From Mugil cephalus (taxonomy: Eukaryota > Chordata > Actinopteri > Mugiliformes > Mugilidae), in assembly GCF_022458985.1 (NCBI RefSeq), contig NC_061786.1:4759501-4823500 (forward strand): 64,000 nt of DNA. Direction: 5' to 3'. The notes under the pieces were generated by a model. The model saw nothing but the letters and a program-made list of their open reading frames with translations. It did no database searches and was not told where the DNA came from. Made by a program: the position numbers and the translations under genes. Of this stretch, positions 1 to 12,800 are shown one piece after another (the stretch's first letter is position 1; the number at the start of each line of letters is the position of its first letter).

Positions 1-1094
1 TTACTCTTGTGAAAGGAAGGTTTCCCGTCCCCTTCTCTTATTAATCCGGCTTCCCCCGATCCGTGCCACTTCCTCTCCGCTACACTGACATAAACTGTGT
101 TTGTGTCTTCAGAGAGGGAAACCACCCATGTGAAAAAGATGACTGAGATAACGATAAAAGCAGGTTTGAAAATGGAAGCTTAGTGATAGAGAGCAAGAGG
201 GGAAGAGCGCGTTGCTGATAAGTGGATTTGGAGAAACGGCGAGAGGATGCATTTGAAGTGGAGAATCCCGTTTGGAAGGGCTGTTTAATTTGAGAAAGCA
301 TTTGTTAGAAGCTGCCATGCAGCAGCCCAGCCTAGTACAGCACATTCAAAGACGTCATGTCAAGGCAGAGCCTCTCATATTGTTTCCTAGATTAACCTCA
401 CATTGATGAAACTCACCTCCTCTACTTTCCCGAGTGCAATTCTCTAATCACGCACTGTAATGCCTAAACTTTACACAGGCAATAAATCCTTGACAGTGAA
501 AGAATAAAAGCAGTTGGTTGGTAAAGGAGGAACTGAAGGGTAACCGAATGGATTTGCTTTTACTCGTGCCATTTTGTGCCTGTAATACGCATTGTAATCC
601 ACGTACTGCACGGAAACAAAGAACCAGAGGGAGAACATTTATCTTTAAATTCATTAAATCCTTGTTTTTTTTCTTTAACATAACATTCATAAATTTGCCA
701 AGGGAGCTCCTGGAGTGATTTGTGCCTCAAATGTTCACAATTCACACAGGAACATGCGCTAAAGCTGTTCACTGAATTAAAGGAATACGTTGACTTACAG
801 GGACCGAAGCAAACAGTCAAAAGACAACACTACAAAAGACTAAGAGTAACACTTAGGTTCATGCACATATGTTTCATGCTTTTTCTTATTATTTTAGTAA
901 ACTAGCTACAGTTTTATGATGATATAAACTTATAGCTGCAGTGGAATCACAAAGGAGGAAACGTTTTCCTTTGTGATGTCCACACGTTGCAGATTTCAGG
1001 CAGTAAATACCTTTAAATTAAAGCTGCACTTTAAGTTCATATTCATCACATAGTCCTGCAGTGGATGTGTGTGGTCAGCGCTAACGTTTAGACG

Positions 1095-1194
1095 GGTGCT
1101 ACGTCACATGAATGTTTCCCAGGAGAACACTGCTGTAATGGGATGATCAATATTACTGACTTCACCTAGATTTAATGTTGTGGCTGATCGGTGC
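1095..1194. mobile_element. Right-end fragment of a Tc1-like MITE
   Basis: The end reads TTGTGGCTGATCGGTGCA, and the preceding block with TTTCCCAGGAGAACACTG resembles the right end of the element at 37,757-38,252, which has TTTCCCAGCAGAACACTG. No left end is visible. Family assignment rests on this resemblance and on memory of fish Tc1-type terminal repeats. Confidence 0.5.
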
Positions 1195-3769
1195 ATAGAA
1201 CTAACTGTACAGTTACTTTATGTGTATAAATAGCAGTAAACCAACTACAGCTGACACTGCTCCTCTGTTATTATAGGGTAGTATCATAGGGCCTCTCATC
1301 GTAAGATTATCTTGTGCAAAATTTCTTGCCTTTTGTTTCATTCATTCTCCTTTTCAGATTTTCCACAGTGGGTTATTAGATTTATATCTATTATGGTGGT
1401 TTGGTGAAGTTACTGCAGGCGTCCTTTGTGGTGTCACTCTTCTCTCTTTTGCTTTACTGAGAAGAATAAACATGGCTGACATGACAACTCAGTCTACCCT
1501 TTGGTCCACAGTGCGCACAAAAACGACACCTTCTTCTTGTATTGTGCTATGAAACAACAGGAACAATGTCCCGCTAAAGCTGAAGTCGTTTCCTCAGCAC
1601 TTCAATGTGACAGCATGAGAATAAGGTGTAGGCACAATACTCCGATCTCCCGCTAAGTCGCTGTATTCCTTTAAATCATACGCCAGCAGCACGATAAAAA
1701 TACCCTCTGGCTGTGGACGTTGAAGCAGAAGATACATGCACATATTTTGTCTGAACGGATATCGCGCATATATCTGAACCTCACTCGGAAAAAAAGGAAG
1801 GTCAGCAGGGATCAGAGGACGGACAGAAAATGGATGGAAAAATGAAGGTCAGATGGAGGTTAGATGGCTACTTACAAACAGAAAACATGGAGGAAAAACC
1901 AAGAGTGTTAGCGTCATGAAGGCCGCCTTGAGAAAACGGAAGGATGGGAAAGAAAAACAGAAAGACGACTGTTAATGATCGGAAGAGACAGAAGAAATAA
2001 CCAAATCATTAGGACAGAAAAAGAGCACCGATCCCGACACGGTGGACTGTACAGCACAGAATTCTTCTTTCTGATTTTACCTACTAGAATATTTATTACC
2101 AGCAGAAGTCATGAAGTCGAATTAACCGAAAGCACAAAAGAGGTTCACTTTTCTTCATTTCAGAATGAGGTAGAGCGCAGAGGAACATTATATTTATTTT
2201 GCACTTCAGGAGAGCGAGATTTAAGTCAGAGATGAGCCCACATGTCTCAGAGAGATTCTCAAGTTACGAAAGTAAACACAAAACGTCCTCGCTGGTGTAC
2301 GTAGAGCGCGAATACAAAAGAAAAGTCAAAGCTTCAGTAGCTGTGATCGTAGCGATGAATTTAGAGACGCGCTTTTAAATAATGTTACTGCTCTGACTAT
2401 CTGCAAAACAATATATTCTTAGGAGGTGATGGTGAACTAAATAAGAGCCATTATTATTTTCCAGCACGAACATCATTAGCAGAAGAGATGGTAACATAGA
2501 AATTGAGACAAATGAGCGTTGGGCTGAAATGAAAACACTCACAGAGAGAGATGCAAAATAATAACACAATACAAACAACCAGGGAAGTCACACAATTAAA
2601 AAAAAAAGAGAGAGTGGAGCTGTAATCTGTGAAAATTGCAGAAAATTACAAAAAATAAAACCCAGACTGATCTCTAAATCCTGCATGGAGTGAGCGGTGT
2701 GTGAGTAGCAGAAATGCAAAGCAACTGCAGCAAGTCCACCGAGGCTCAGCTGCTCTCAAATCCACACCCAAAGTATCTGCAAACATGCTGAAACTCACAG
2801 CAGGTCTGAGCAGTCTGTGCAACTACAAGGGAGCTCCAAGGCTCCAAACGGGTTAGTCGGTTTAGTTTTAAACTCCTCGTCCATGTTTGTGAGGCTTAAA
2901 CGAGTCACTCCAGTTCAAGGTTAAAAGTGCAAGGAGGCACAGAGGGTTTCTGGGCTATTAGCTGGTTGGTCAACTTATTAGTTTAGTGATGAGAAGTAAA
3001 ATGTGTTTGTGCCAACACTGTATTTAAAGACAGCGATGGACTTGTTTTGTGTTAATTATGTACTGTACTAATTATGGTAACTTCCAGTTTTGTATTGATT
3101 TAGTACATGGACTTCTGAAGGAGAATGGTGGACTTAAATGCAGAAAAGCTACCATCACCTAAAGGAGACAGTGAACTGCTAAAAATACTCCACACACCAG
3201 ATAGACGCCTATTTCCGATTTAGTACCATGTCTCTATGCACGTCTAGACTCTATACGTCTATATAATCACATATCTGGATATTCTGATATTGTTGAAGAA
3301 CTAATTTAAAAAAACACCACAGAAACACGTAAATCGACCAATCAGCAAATCTCCCAAAAACGCTATGATCTCTAGGTGACTCTCCACACCATGCCACAGG
3401 CAGAGTGAACGTGGAGGCAGGTTACAATTGGAGGACAGCTGGCGGAGAGTGACGTGGTTGCAAAAGGAGTGCGTCCTGGTCTTGGGTGGAGGAAGGGGAG
3501 GAGGTTGGAGGATGAAGACAGGAGAGGAGACGGTGGAGGAAGGAGAGGGGAACGAGGAGGAGAAGGAGGATATAATGGAAACGGGGGAGATCGGTTCAGA
3601 ACCGCAGTAGGAAGCAGAGGAAGAACCTGAGACTAAAGCAAAGGAAATAAAACAGAAGTGAGTGAAATGAATCGAGGAATGAAGAAAGGAAAGAAACACA
3701 GGCCATTGGTCCTCACCAAAAGCTTTACAAACCTAAAAATCTTTTCTAAAATGAACGAGTATCCTAAAC

Positions 3770-3771
<2 letters not shown>

Positions 3772-3810
<39 letters not shown>
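3772..3810. repeat. (GT)n microsatellite at a ttc7b splice donor
   Basis: About 19 GT units. It directly abuts the 5' splice site of ttc7b exon 17: on the minus strand the exon is followed by gtac and then the CA repeat. Confidence 0.95.
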
Positions 3811-3812
<2 letters not shown>

Positions 3813-6800
3813 CAGTGTCAGGGTCACTGAAGTCAGGCAGAGTCATGGCGTTGAGCTGTCGTCTGTCTGCTATGGCTCTATCCAACAGACTGCTGCCACG
3901 TCCCGAATCACTGACACGAACACACACGTGGAAGAACATTAGACAAGCAAGAAAGAAACAACATTCAGCTTTACAGGCCAACCCAATTTTCACCACTTAT
4001 GCCCAGTTAAAGAAAGTCTGGGAGAAAAAATTATCCGAAATGGGATTTTTATGCTAATGTTACCACATTTTGTTAGTCCAACCAGTTCTCTGGTGATGTG
4101 TCTCAGTTTACATGCTGTAGCTGCTGAAACCAAACAGCTTTCGTGTAACTCGCAACGTGACCACGTAACCACATCAAATCCACAAAACAAAAGCACCGAT
4201 CAAAATCCACGCTCCTGCTAGAGAGGGAAAGGGCAACGGAGGACACCGTGGAGAACAACAGCCTGCGGACAAACGCAGTAAACTGTCTGTTGGCCCTGCT
4301 GGGCAAAGCTTCCGTACAGACGAAGCTGAAAGGAATCCATCAGAAAACAAGAGCGTTCAAAACCGCCTCACCGCTATAACCACGCGGTGGCTGACCCAGG
4401 CAGATAGGTCCGTTATGTACAGACACACAAATCAGTCTGATCACTTGCAAATCACAGTGCAGCCAGTCTCAAAGATCAGATTAGAGAAACAAATCAGATT
4501 TGCCTGCAGCCTGAACAAAGCTTTCATTACCCAGAAAACTGAGTGTGCCAGCTCTTCATGAGAATAAACCTGACCTTATTATTGTATGTAAAAGTACATT
4601 TATTTTTCAGCAAATATTTACAACCTTTAAAAATAATCAAACTAATACGGGGTCGCGGACATAGACGGTAAACACATTAAATGGGGCTCGTAATGAAAAT
4701 GTGGTTTAAATCACACAAATAGCCACGACGTGTGCAGGATCTGAGACAAAAGTTACCTCTAACACAATTACACTGAACGTTGGAACATTTTCTCTAATGC
4801 TAAAAGTGTGTTTCTGTGAGTAAATCCTGCCTTCATAAACATTATCTTGTGTTTGTTACGATATCAATAAAGATGTGCAAAACTTCATTCTCATCACCCG
4901 ACTGTTTGGCCCCCAGACACATTCATTTTAATATAAATTGTGTTACAAAGTTAGTATGTGTGTGTACCTGGGGTTGGTGAGGTTGTAGAAACTCTTCCAG
5001 ATCTGCAGCATGTGTTTACAGGTGAGCAGAGCCTCCTCTGGTCCTCTACACATGGACTCCAGCTTCACCTTGGTGTACAGCAGACTACACAAAACACAAC
5101 ACGTGGTCAATTCCCAGTCTGCCAACACGCTGTGTGCCTTCAAAGAAGTGTTGTGCTAGAGTGCAGCGATTACTTGAAGTTCTCGGGGTACTCGGACAGA
5201 GCCATCTCTATAATGTTGAGAGCGTCGTGGTAGTGTTTCTGAGCAGAGAGAAGCAGGGCCAGTAGATGAAGGGAGTGGACGTCATCTCCTTGAAGCTGCA
5301 GTGCCTGCCGAACATAGCCGAGCGCCTCTGGGATCTACGCACAAGAACACACACACATATATATACAGTATATATGGTACAAGTTTTCATTAAAGTTGGG
5401 ATGGAAAGCACCAAGTTAAATGAAAGAAGTTCAGCTCTTCTATGTTCCAACTCAAACTTCAGACTTGCGTGGTTTAACATGCACACAGAAATTGTATCTT
5501 CTTCTTTTCCTATATATTGTTGTTACCTGTCTGGACACAGCAAGCTGCAGGGCCAGGTAGAAGGCTGCTAGGTGGTCGGTGGGAGACAGACTCTGAGCTC
5601 TGCAGGTGAGAAGACGAGGAAAGCCGTTTTGTGTTTAGAGATGCTGAACAAAAAATGAAATAAGGTTTAAACTTTAAAGATCCCTGTGGGGAAATTAGGT
5701 CGATGCAGCAGCAGCAGCAAAACAGTAAAGGGTTTGTAAAGACACAGAAATTAAACCGAATTCAAACTTAAGTATATTCACGTATCTGGATTTTTTCTTA
5801 CTACAGTGTCACATTGATTAGCTGAAATATTATAATTAAATGTCGTGAAGGGACAAACTGCAGCTTTATATCATCAAGATAAATAAGAACTGTGAACTCA
5901 GAAGATATTGATGGATGATGGTTGTCTAAAGACAGAAACTGGACAAATAATACCCTGACAGCTGTGGTAGTGACTGACTTTAAACTGATGTTAATTTTGT
6001 TAGAGGTAAAAAGCACTTTGCATTGAGACACAACAATTCAGAGGGAAACATGAGAAAACAGCAGGACTCAGCCGAACCTTTGGAATGCTCCCAGAGCTTT
6101 TCTCTGGTACTCCTCCTGGGTGCTTCGCAGCGATGCTAAAGAGGCACATGGAAACACAATTAGAAACATAATACAATGACACTGTTTGTGAATCGCAGCA
6201 GTCATCTGGGAGACGCATTAATATTAACAGAGCAGAGTATCTGGCACATGATGTTTCCACAGCAGTAAACATCCAGGCCAGGACCACAAATGGATGCAGG
6301 GTTTGTCTTATGTAAACAAATCTCATTACACAGTCTGCTACACTTCCTACGAAATGTGAAAACTACCACAGATTTTAATTCTAATGTTTTTTTAAGTGGA
6401 AAACAGCTAGATTGTCATGTACCATCGGTGGCTTTCAGGCTGTAAACGAGGCCAATGGCCAAGAAGCCTTTCGTTCTGAATTCAGCCGCCTTCTCTCCCA
6501 TGTCGATCACCAGCTTTGCGAAGCACTCGCCTTCATCCAACTGGACCAGAAGAACAGGAAATGAGGCATAAGAAAAGGAAACAACGGTCAGACAAAGATA
6601 CGGAAAGACAACCTCAGCACAAGTGTTTGTCTGCGTTTGCTGCAGCCAGTCGATGACTGATGTCTGGTTCTCACCCAGTGCAGGGGTCCAATACACAGTT
6701 TGACAGCCAGCAGTGGGATGGTGGGGTCGTCAGGCTTCAGACGAATGCACTCCTTAAGGACCTTAACAGCACGAGCTGATTTGCCAGCTGCCATTAGCGA

Positions 6801-9800
6801 CAAGGCGAGCTGGTACCACAAGTGGAACTCCTCGAAGGCAAACTTCATGGCTCTCTCCAAACACTGGACACATCAGACACACAACACAGTATTATCATTA
6901 TTATCATTATTCAACGGTTTTAACTCCAGTCACTCAAGTAGGTTGCACTATGGGAAACATAGAAGACTTGTCACTATCATTTTGACTCTGATTATGCAGA
7001 CCACTGTGAGATTATTCACCTCTGACAACATCTCATACTGCCCCCTCCTGCCTAGAGCTATAGTGAGCAGGTCGTACACCACAGACGCAGACTGCAGGCT
7101 GATGATACGATCGTTGTTGTGTTCAGGAATTCTGCTCAGAACAGCGTCACGGTTAGCCTGAAAAAACCACACAGACATTATATGCAGACGCTCAAACGAC
7201 TTCACTTGATCAAGGTTTAAAAGTCCAGTGTAACATCTACGAATGTACAGCGCATGCGTCTTACCATGGACTCACTGATGAGCAGCAGCAGCAAAGCTTC
7301 TTCTGTGTTCTCCTGAGGGCAAAACAGACTGAGAGGAGAGAAACACAGCAGGGGGAAGATGGAGTTGGACGAGAGCGAGAGGGACGGAAAGAGGAAAATG
7401 AGCAGAAATGTGATAAGAAGACTTGCTGGTGGAAAAGTACACTGGCAACAGATTTCACTTGAGAGCCACGTTGGCTATTTTCCCATAATATTTCCAGTTT
7501 AGCACCGACGAGCACACGGAGTTGCTTACTTCTCTCCAGAGTACACCCGTGACCGTCGGTTTAGGCTGTAGTTTTTGCTGTGAGTGTGTCCCTGCCGTGT
7601 AGGATCGTCCAGCGGCGACACTGTGGGCGGGTCTTCCAGAGGAGACCAGTAACTCTGCTCGCACATACCTCTGAGCAAGATCTCTGCAAGCTGCCTGGCT
7701 ATGGTCTATACGCATACACACACAGATACACACATTTAGCAAAGACATTCCCTAGTTTCTTTGGGATTACTTTACTTTTAACTACGTACAGTTATATTTC
7801 CTCTGAACCATTTGGTCAGCACGTACAAATTAAATCTACTACAGTCTAGTGGTGTATTTTGAAATAAATTGCCCTTATTATAGTTTCTAATGGGTGTGCC
7901 TAGAGATGAAAGGACTGTGGAAATAGCTGAGTATTAATTAAGGAAGCAGCGGTATACGTAAAGGGATAGTTTGTCGTTTTGAAAAATACACCTATTAGCC
8001 ACAATTAGCTTAGCTCTGCATAAATGTTCGCTTGTTGTTGAAGTCTAACTATTATTAATTTCAAGACAAATGAGGAGTAAATGTTTAATGTCTAATCAGA
8101 ACAGACCAACAACCTTCTACTACTCACCATGCGTAGGTTCTGGGTGGTTCTGGTCTCAACAGCCCGAAGAATCTCCCGAAACCTGCCCACACCTTGTGTC
8201 AGGTTGCTATGGCAATGGAGACAGAAAAAATAAAGAGAAACACTCGTCAGACCCTGTAGTGTGCAAATGTATGTGTCTACATAACACCATAGCATGTTCA
8301 AACATTTCCCAGTTTCTATCTTTGTATAAATCAGTGCATGGGCGCATATGTAGGAGTTTGCTGGTTCAAGATGACCCTGCAGTAGGGGTGGGCGATACGG
8401 CAAAAATATCATATCACGATTTTTTAAAAATAAAATCACGATTTCGATCTTTGAAATTTGATTGAAAAATTAAAAAAAGACAATTTAGTCCAAAGAACCT
8501 TTCTTAACAGATTTTATTTTAAATAGTCGCCGTTTTACCTGCATTTGGGATGCTTCTTTAAATGATTGAACAGGTTCGTCATGTTGCCACCTGTTCTGTG
8601 CACAGAACATTTGCCCGCACTTCATTAGTTGAGGAAAATCCAAAACAATTCCACATGATGGAAGTGGAATTTCTTTTAGTGACCAACTCCGTTTGGCTTT
8701 CAGCCATTGTTCTCCATGCGGCTACCGCTACACATATAAAGAAGGAGGCGGGTAAGAAAGCGCGTCACTGCCCGTAATTCGCTATGATTGGTCGGTCAGG
8801 TTGACGACGTAATACGTCTGGTGCGTCGGTGCATCAGCACAGAACTGCAATTTACAGAATGTGCCGTAGACGATCTCACGATCTCTGCAGTTTGACAGAT
8901 CGTCTTCACGATGTAATCGTTCACGATGTAATACCGTCATATCGCCCACCCCTACCCTGCAGATATTTTATGTTGCACTAGGCACTTCTGAATGAGGGAA
9001 GCTTCAACCGAGAGCAAGTCTTGATTCCATTGCTCACTGTGTTGATGTGTTTACACATGACGCCAGAAATTAATATGAATATGAATATGCCAGCTGTGGC
9101 CCAGGTGGTAGAGCGGATTAGGATTGGCGAAGTGTCCTTGGGCAAGACAATGAACCTGAAGGTGCTCTCAGTGGCAGATGAGTAACTAATTGCACATGGC
9201 AGCTTCCACCAGTGGTACGTGCATGATTGAATGGATGAGTAACGTAGAAAGACGTAGAAAGGTGCCATAAAAGTTCAGACCATTTCCAGAGAAGTGAAAA
9301 AGAAAGAAAGGGACCCATCTATGGCGTCAACATATTTTGGGTTGCTCTCTTTCCTGTTCCTGAGACTGATTTATTGCATAGCAAATCATCAAGACACAAC
9401 AAAGACAAATTCCATGGAACACATTATGAAGCTATTATTGTTCCAGGCTGGAAGACAGCTCCTGTACCACCAAAACACTCATTCCACACACTGTGGGAAC
9501 TGCTTTGAGCTTCATTGTGTTACTAAACTGTATTCACACTTTTCTGCTTTTATCCACATGTCAGCAGCTCTGAAACACGACAACTGCAAAGTGGGTGGAA
9601 AGTGCCCACAAAGCGTTGCTCGTGATTTGAGTTTTGGGAAACTGACGCCCTTTCCAAACTTGAAAAAAGTTCAACGAGGGCAACCATGGTGTTAGAAAAC
9701 TTTCCAGAGAGTCGGTCAGTGATTATTAAGCTGCTTCCTGGACTCTGAGGTGAATTGTTTTATCTGTTTTTCTCTCTCTTACCCGTTCTTAAAGTGGATG

Positions 9801-12800
9801 ACGTGGGCTCTCTGCAGGCCCGTCTCCAGGAAGTAGCCCAGTTCCTGGTCCTGGGCTGTTGGGCCAGGCTTTGGGCTGCGGTTCTGAATCCCTGCTGATA
9901 TCGCCTACAAACACATACAGGGATAAATAAGAGGAGGAGAAATAGTTAAGCCAGGTCATAGAATGGTTGGACAAAATCTAACTATAAACAATGAGCTGCT
10001 CTGTGTCAGTTAGAAGGGGTGATTGATACGTTTGTGACCCACGGATGTATTGTAACAGCTCTCTTTACGTGCATGTGCAGTTTGTCGTACTTTTGTTTCA
10101 GGTAAAGGAAAAGTCAGCACCAGCTGTCTGAGAAAACGGACAACATCATGAGCAAAGGCTGCTAAATTCAAGAAGGAGGAGAGGATCTCAGTGGTCACTA
10201 ATTTGACAAGGGTGAACTTGTAAGAAGAAGGACTCCATACACGGCTGGACCAAGTGTGTAAATGAAGAAGGAAGAGGGAAAAAAAATCAACGCCCACGAC
10301 TGAATCAATCACCAACTGCACACGCTTACAATAACCGCATTGACAGTCGTTTCTAAAAATGCGCAGAGCACATATTCAGAGGATTATGTCAGACGACGAT
10401 ATTTCTGTCCTTTACAGATCAAGGCTTATTGCACAAGATGTGTGTATCGTTCGCCCAGGGTCTTATTAACCCACATATGTGTTCTTTTATCAGGATTATC
10501 AACCAACAGTGTAATTATGAGGAATATAACACAGAGGCTACAGGGGACGTTACATTTATTTATCCCTTGGCAAAAAAAAAAAAAGTATCTGCCTGTCTGC
10601 CTATGTGTCTGCCTGTCTGTCTTTTGGGACAGTTATTCAGGGGGCTGAGTAATTCAATGAATAATCGCTTAGTGAACCAACAGAAAATGACTCTGACATT
10701 TAGCATATTTTAATAACATACAGCAATGATCTTTCTTAACATAAGAAAGGGCACTGCCTTATTATTTACTTTATTTCATTTTACGTGATGGATTTGGACT
10801 GCATGCCATAATGCTTTTAGCAACATATTTTACCCACAAAGTAATAAACAGAGCAGCACCCCCAGACCTCACTATGACATTATAACATATTCCTGTAACT
10901 TATGATGTCTGTCTTTACATAACGTGTGCACACTTACCAACGTTAACCCTTTTCCTTTATACCTTAAATCACACCTATAGCATCTCACTTGTTTTCGTTG
11001 AATTGGGAGACTGTTTCTCACATGATTATAAATACATCCCTGCTGGGACTATTTGATTTGCCTCCTTCTGCGTTCTGTTGCCGTTTACTTTGCCAACTCA
11101 GCCTGTGTGTCCTCTCAGACGCTCTCCAAATAAAGAGGAAGAGGCTCGGTTGCCAGTTGGCTACCGTGCACGGTGGCGCATTAGTCAAACTTGCACACCG
11201 TCAGCAGAATATTCATCACACACCCACAAGGATGGCAGAGCGCTTGAGAGTCCAGGCGCTAACAAGATATCTGCTGAGCCCATGTGTGGCTGCTGGGACG
11301 AAACGCTTCGTTGCATAGTTACCGAAAAGCATGCACGATTCACATCTTCAAACACACACACACACCTTTTCCGCCTCCTGCAGGTAGAGCAAAGCAATGT
11401 CTCCAGACTTTTCATAGCAGGTGATGATTTCTTGCTCCCGGTCCGTCGTGCTCCTATTGGACAATGGAGAGCCAGTGTTCTTATTGGACAGGGAAGGAGA
11501 GGCAGCTGGGACCTTCTCCAGACACAAGCCTGAGGGGGGAGAGAGGGAATCATCAGGGTGACAGGAGAGTTAATGTAATGTGAAAATGGCCATGAGTCAG
11601 TTATCGGTGTCTAATATTCATTTTGTACTTTTTGACACTCGTGTTCTTCTGTCGATGAATAATTGTCAGGCCGAGCTGCTTTCTGCCTCGACATGTAATA
11701 TATTAGTTTACTCAGCACAATCACGTTTAATCAGTCGTGACTGAAAGATTCAGTCACACAGTTACTTGTGCTCAGTCATCCAAACAACTACACTCCGTTA
11801 CGGGCAATCGAACGGCAAAGCAAAAAAGAGAAATTGTGAACGAAAAACTCATTATTCAAGGACGAACGGCGATGCCTGTGTTAGTGTATTAGTTTTACCC
11901 GTTTTGCCCGTTTTGCCACAGCTATTACCAGCAGTGACACTGCACTGCCACCATGTGGACAGAAGGTAATGTTTAAGAAGGACACAAAAACATAAAACTG
12001 TGTTTGTGTGTCTGTGTGTACCTTTAGTAGCATAAGCCTCCGCTATCATGGACAGCCTATACACAGGAGCTCCCGACAGCTGCATGTCATCCAGGTTCAC
12101 CCTGCTGTAGTGACCTGTCAACGTATCGACAAACAAAATCACTGACTCAGCACTTACTTTGTATGTAAAATCAAAATATACAAACTTTCAAGAATGTACC
12201 AATCACTTTTAAAAAGGTTTGGGTCTAATTTCAAACACCATAAGACACAAATGGGTCTTTTCCAGCTGTTCCAAAGTCCAGGTTTAAACCTAAAGGTTGT
12301 TTTCAGGATCAGAGCCGTTTAGCTTTGGATTAAACACTTGTTTTAAATCAATTCTTAAAACCGTTTTTTGTAGACTTTCTTTTATGCAACAGTGTCTTTT
12401 TTTCTGCTTACTGTGCTCTGTTGTTTGATATCTTTTAATTACATTCAACAACTGCTCTATTTCATCCATATCTATTACGATTCTTTCATTCTCATGTCCT
12501 CTCTCTACTATGTCCTTGCATCTTCCTGTTCTTCTTTTAACTCAGCTTTAATTTACGCTGAGCCGTCTGTCAAAGCAAATTCCATTTTTAAAGGTGCTAC
12601 ACAAACAAAGCTATTATCCTTATTAATATGAGGAAACACATACGAGCATGTGTGAAAAAACAGAGCAGAGAGGTGTGTAGGTTACCTAAAGCATCTCTGT
12701 ATTCTCCCTCCACATAGCAGACTTTGGCCATCAACAGGCTGGCTTCCTGGAGGTAATCAGCCTGAAAGAGAAAGGTGAAACATTAAAAACACTAAATCAG

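Larger units (their letters stand above)
1..3812 (-). other. ttc7b intron after exon 17 (continues off left edge)
   Basis: No exon matching the expected TTC7B C-terminus could be found here, so the stretch is read as intron. It holds a fragment of a Tc1-type MITE near 1,095-1,194 and a GT repeat at 3,772-3,810. Purine-rich DNA around 3,425-3,600 gives a low-complexity open frame that I do not regard as coding. Inference from gene structure only. Confidence 0.7.

Noticed and set aside
3428-3610. Glycine/glutamate-rich 60-codon frame
   Set aside because: It comes from purine-rich low-complexity DNA inside a ttc7b intron, on the opposite strand to the gene.
1-3812. Search for the missing ttc7b C-terminal exons
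   Set aside because: No segment on the minus strand matched the expected TPR-containing C-terminus with splice sites, so they are taken to lie outside the window.
9091-9165. Possible tRNA gene
   Set aside because: Only the A-box-like part is tRNA-like. The cloverleaf cannot be completed and a SINE body follows.
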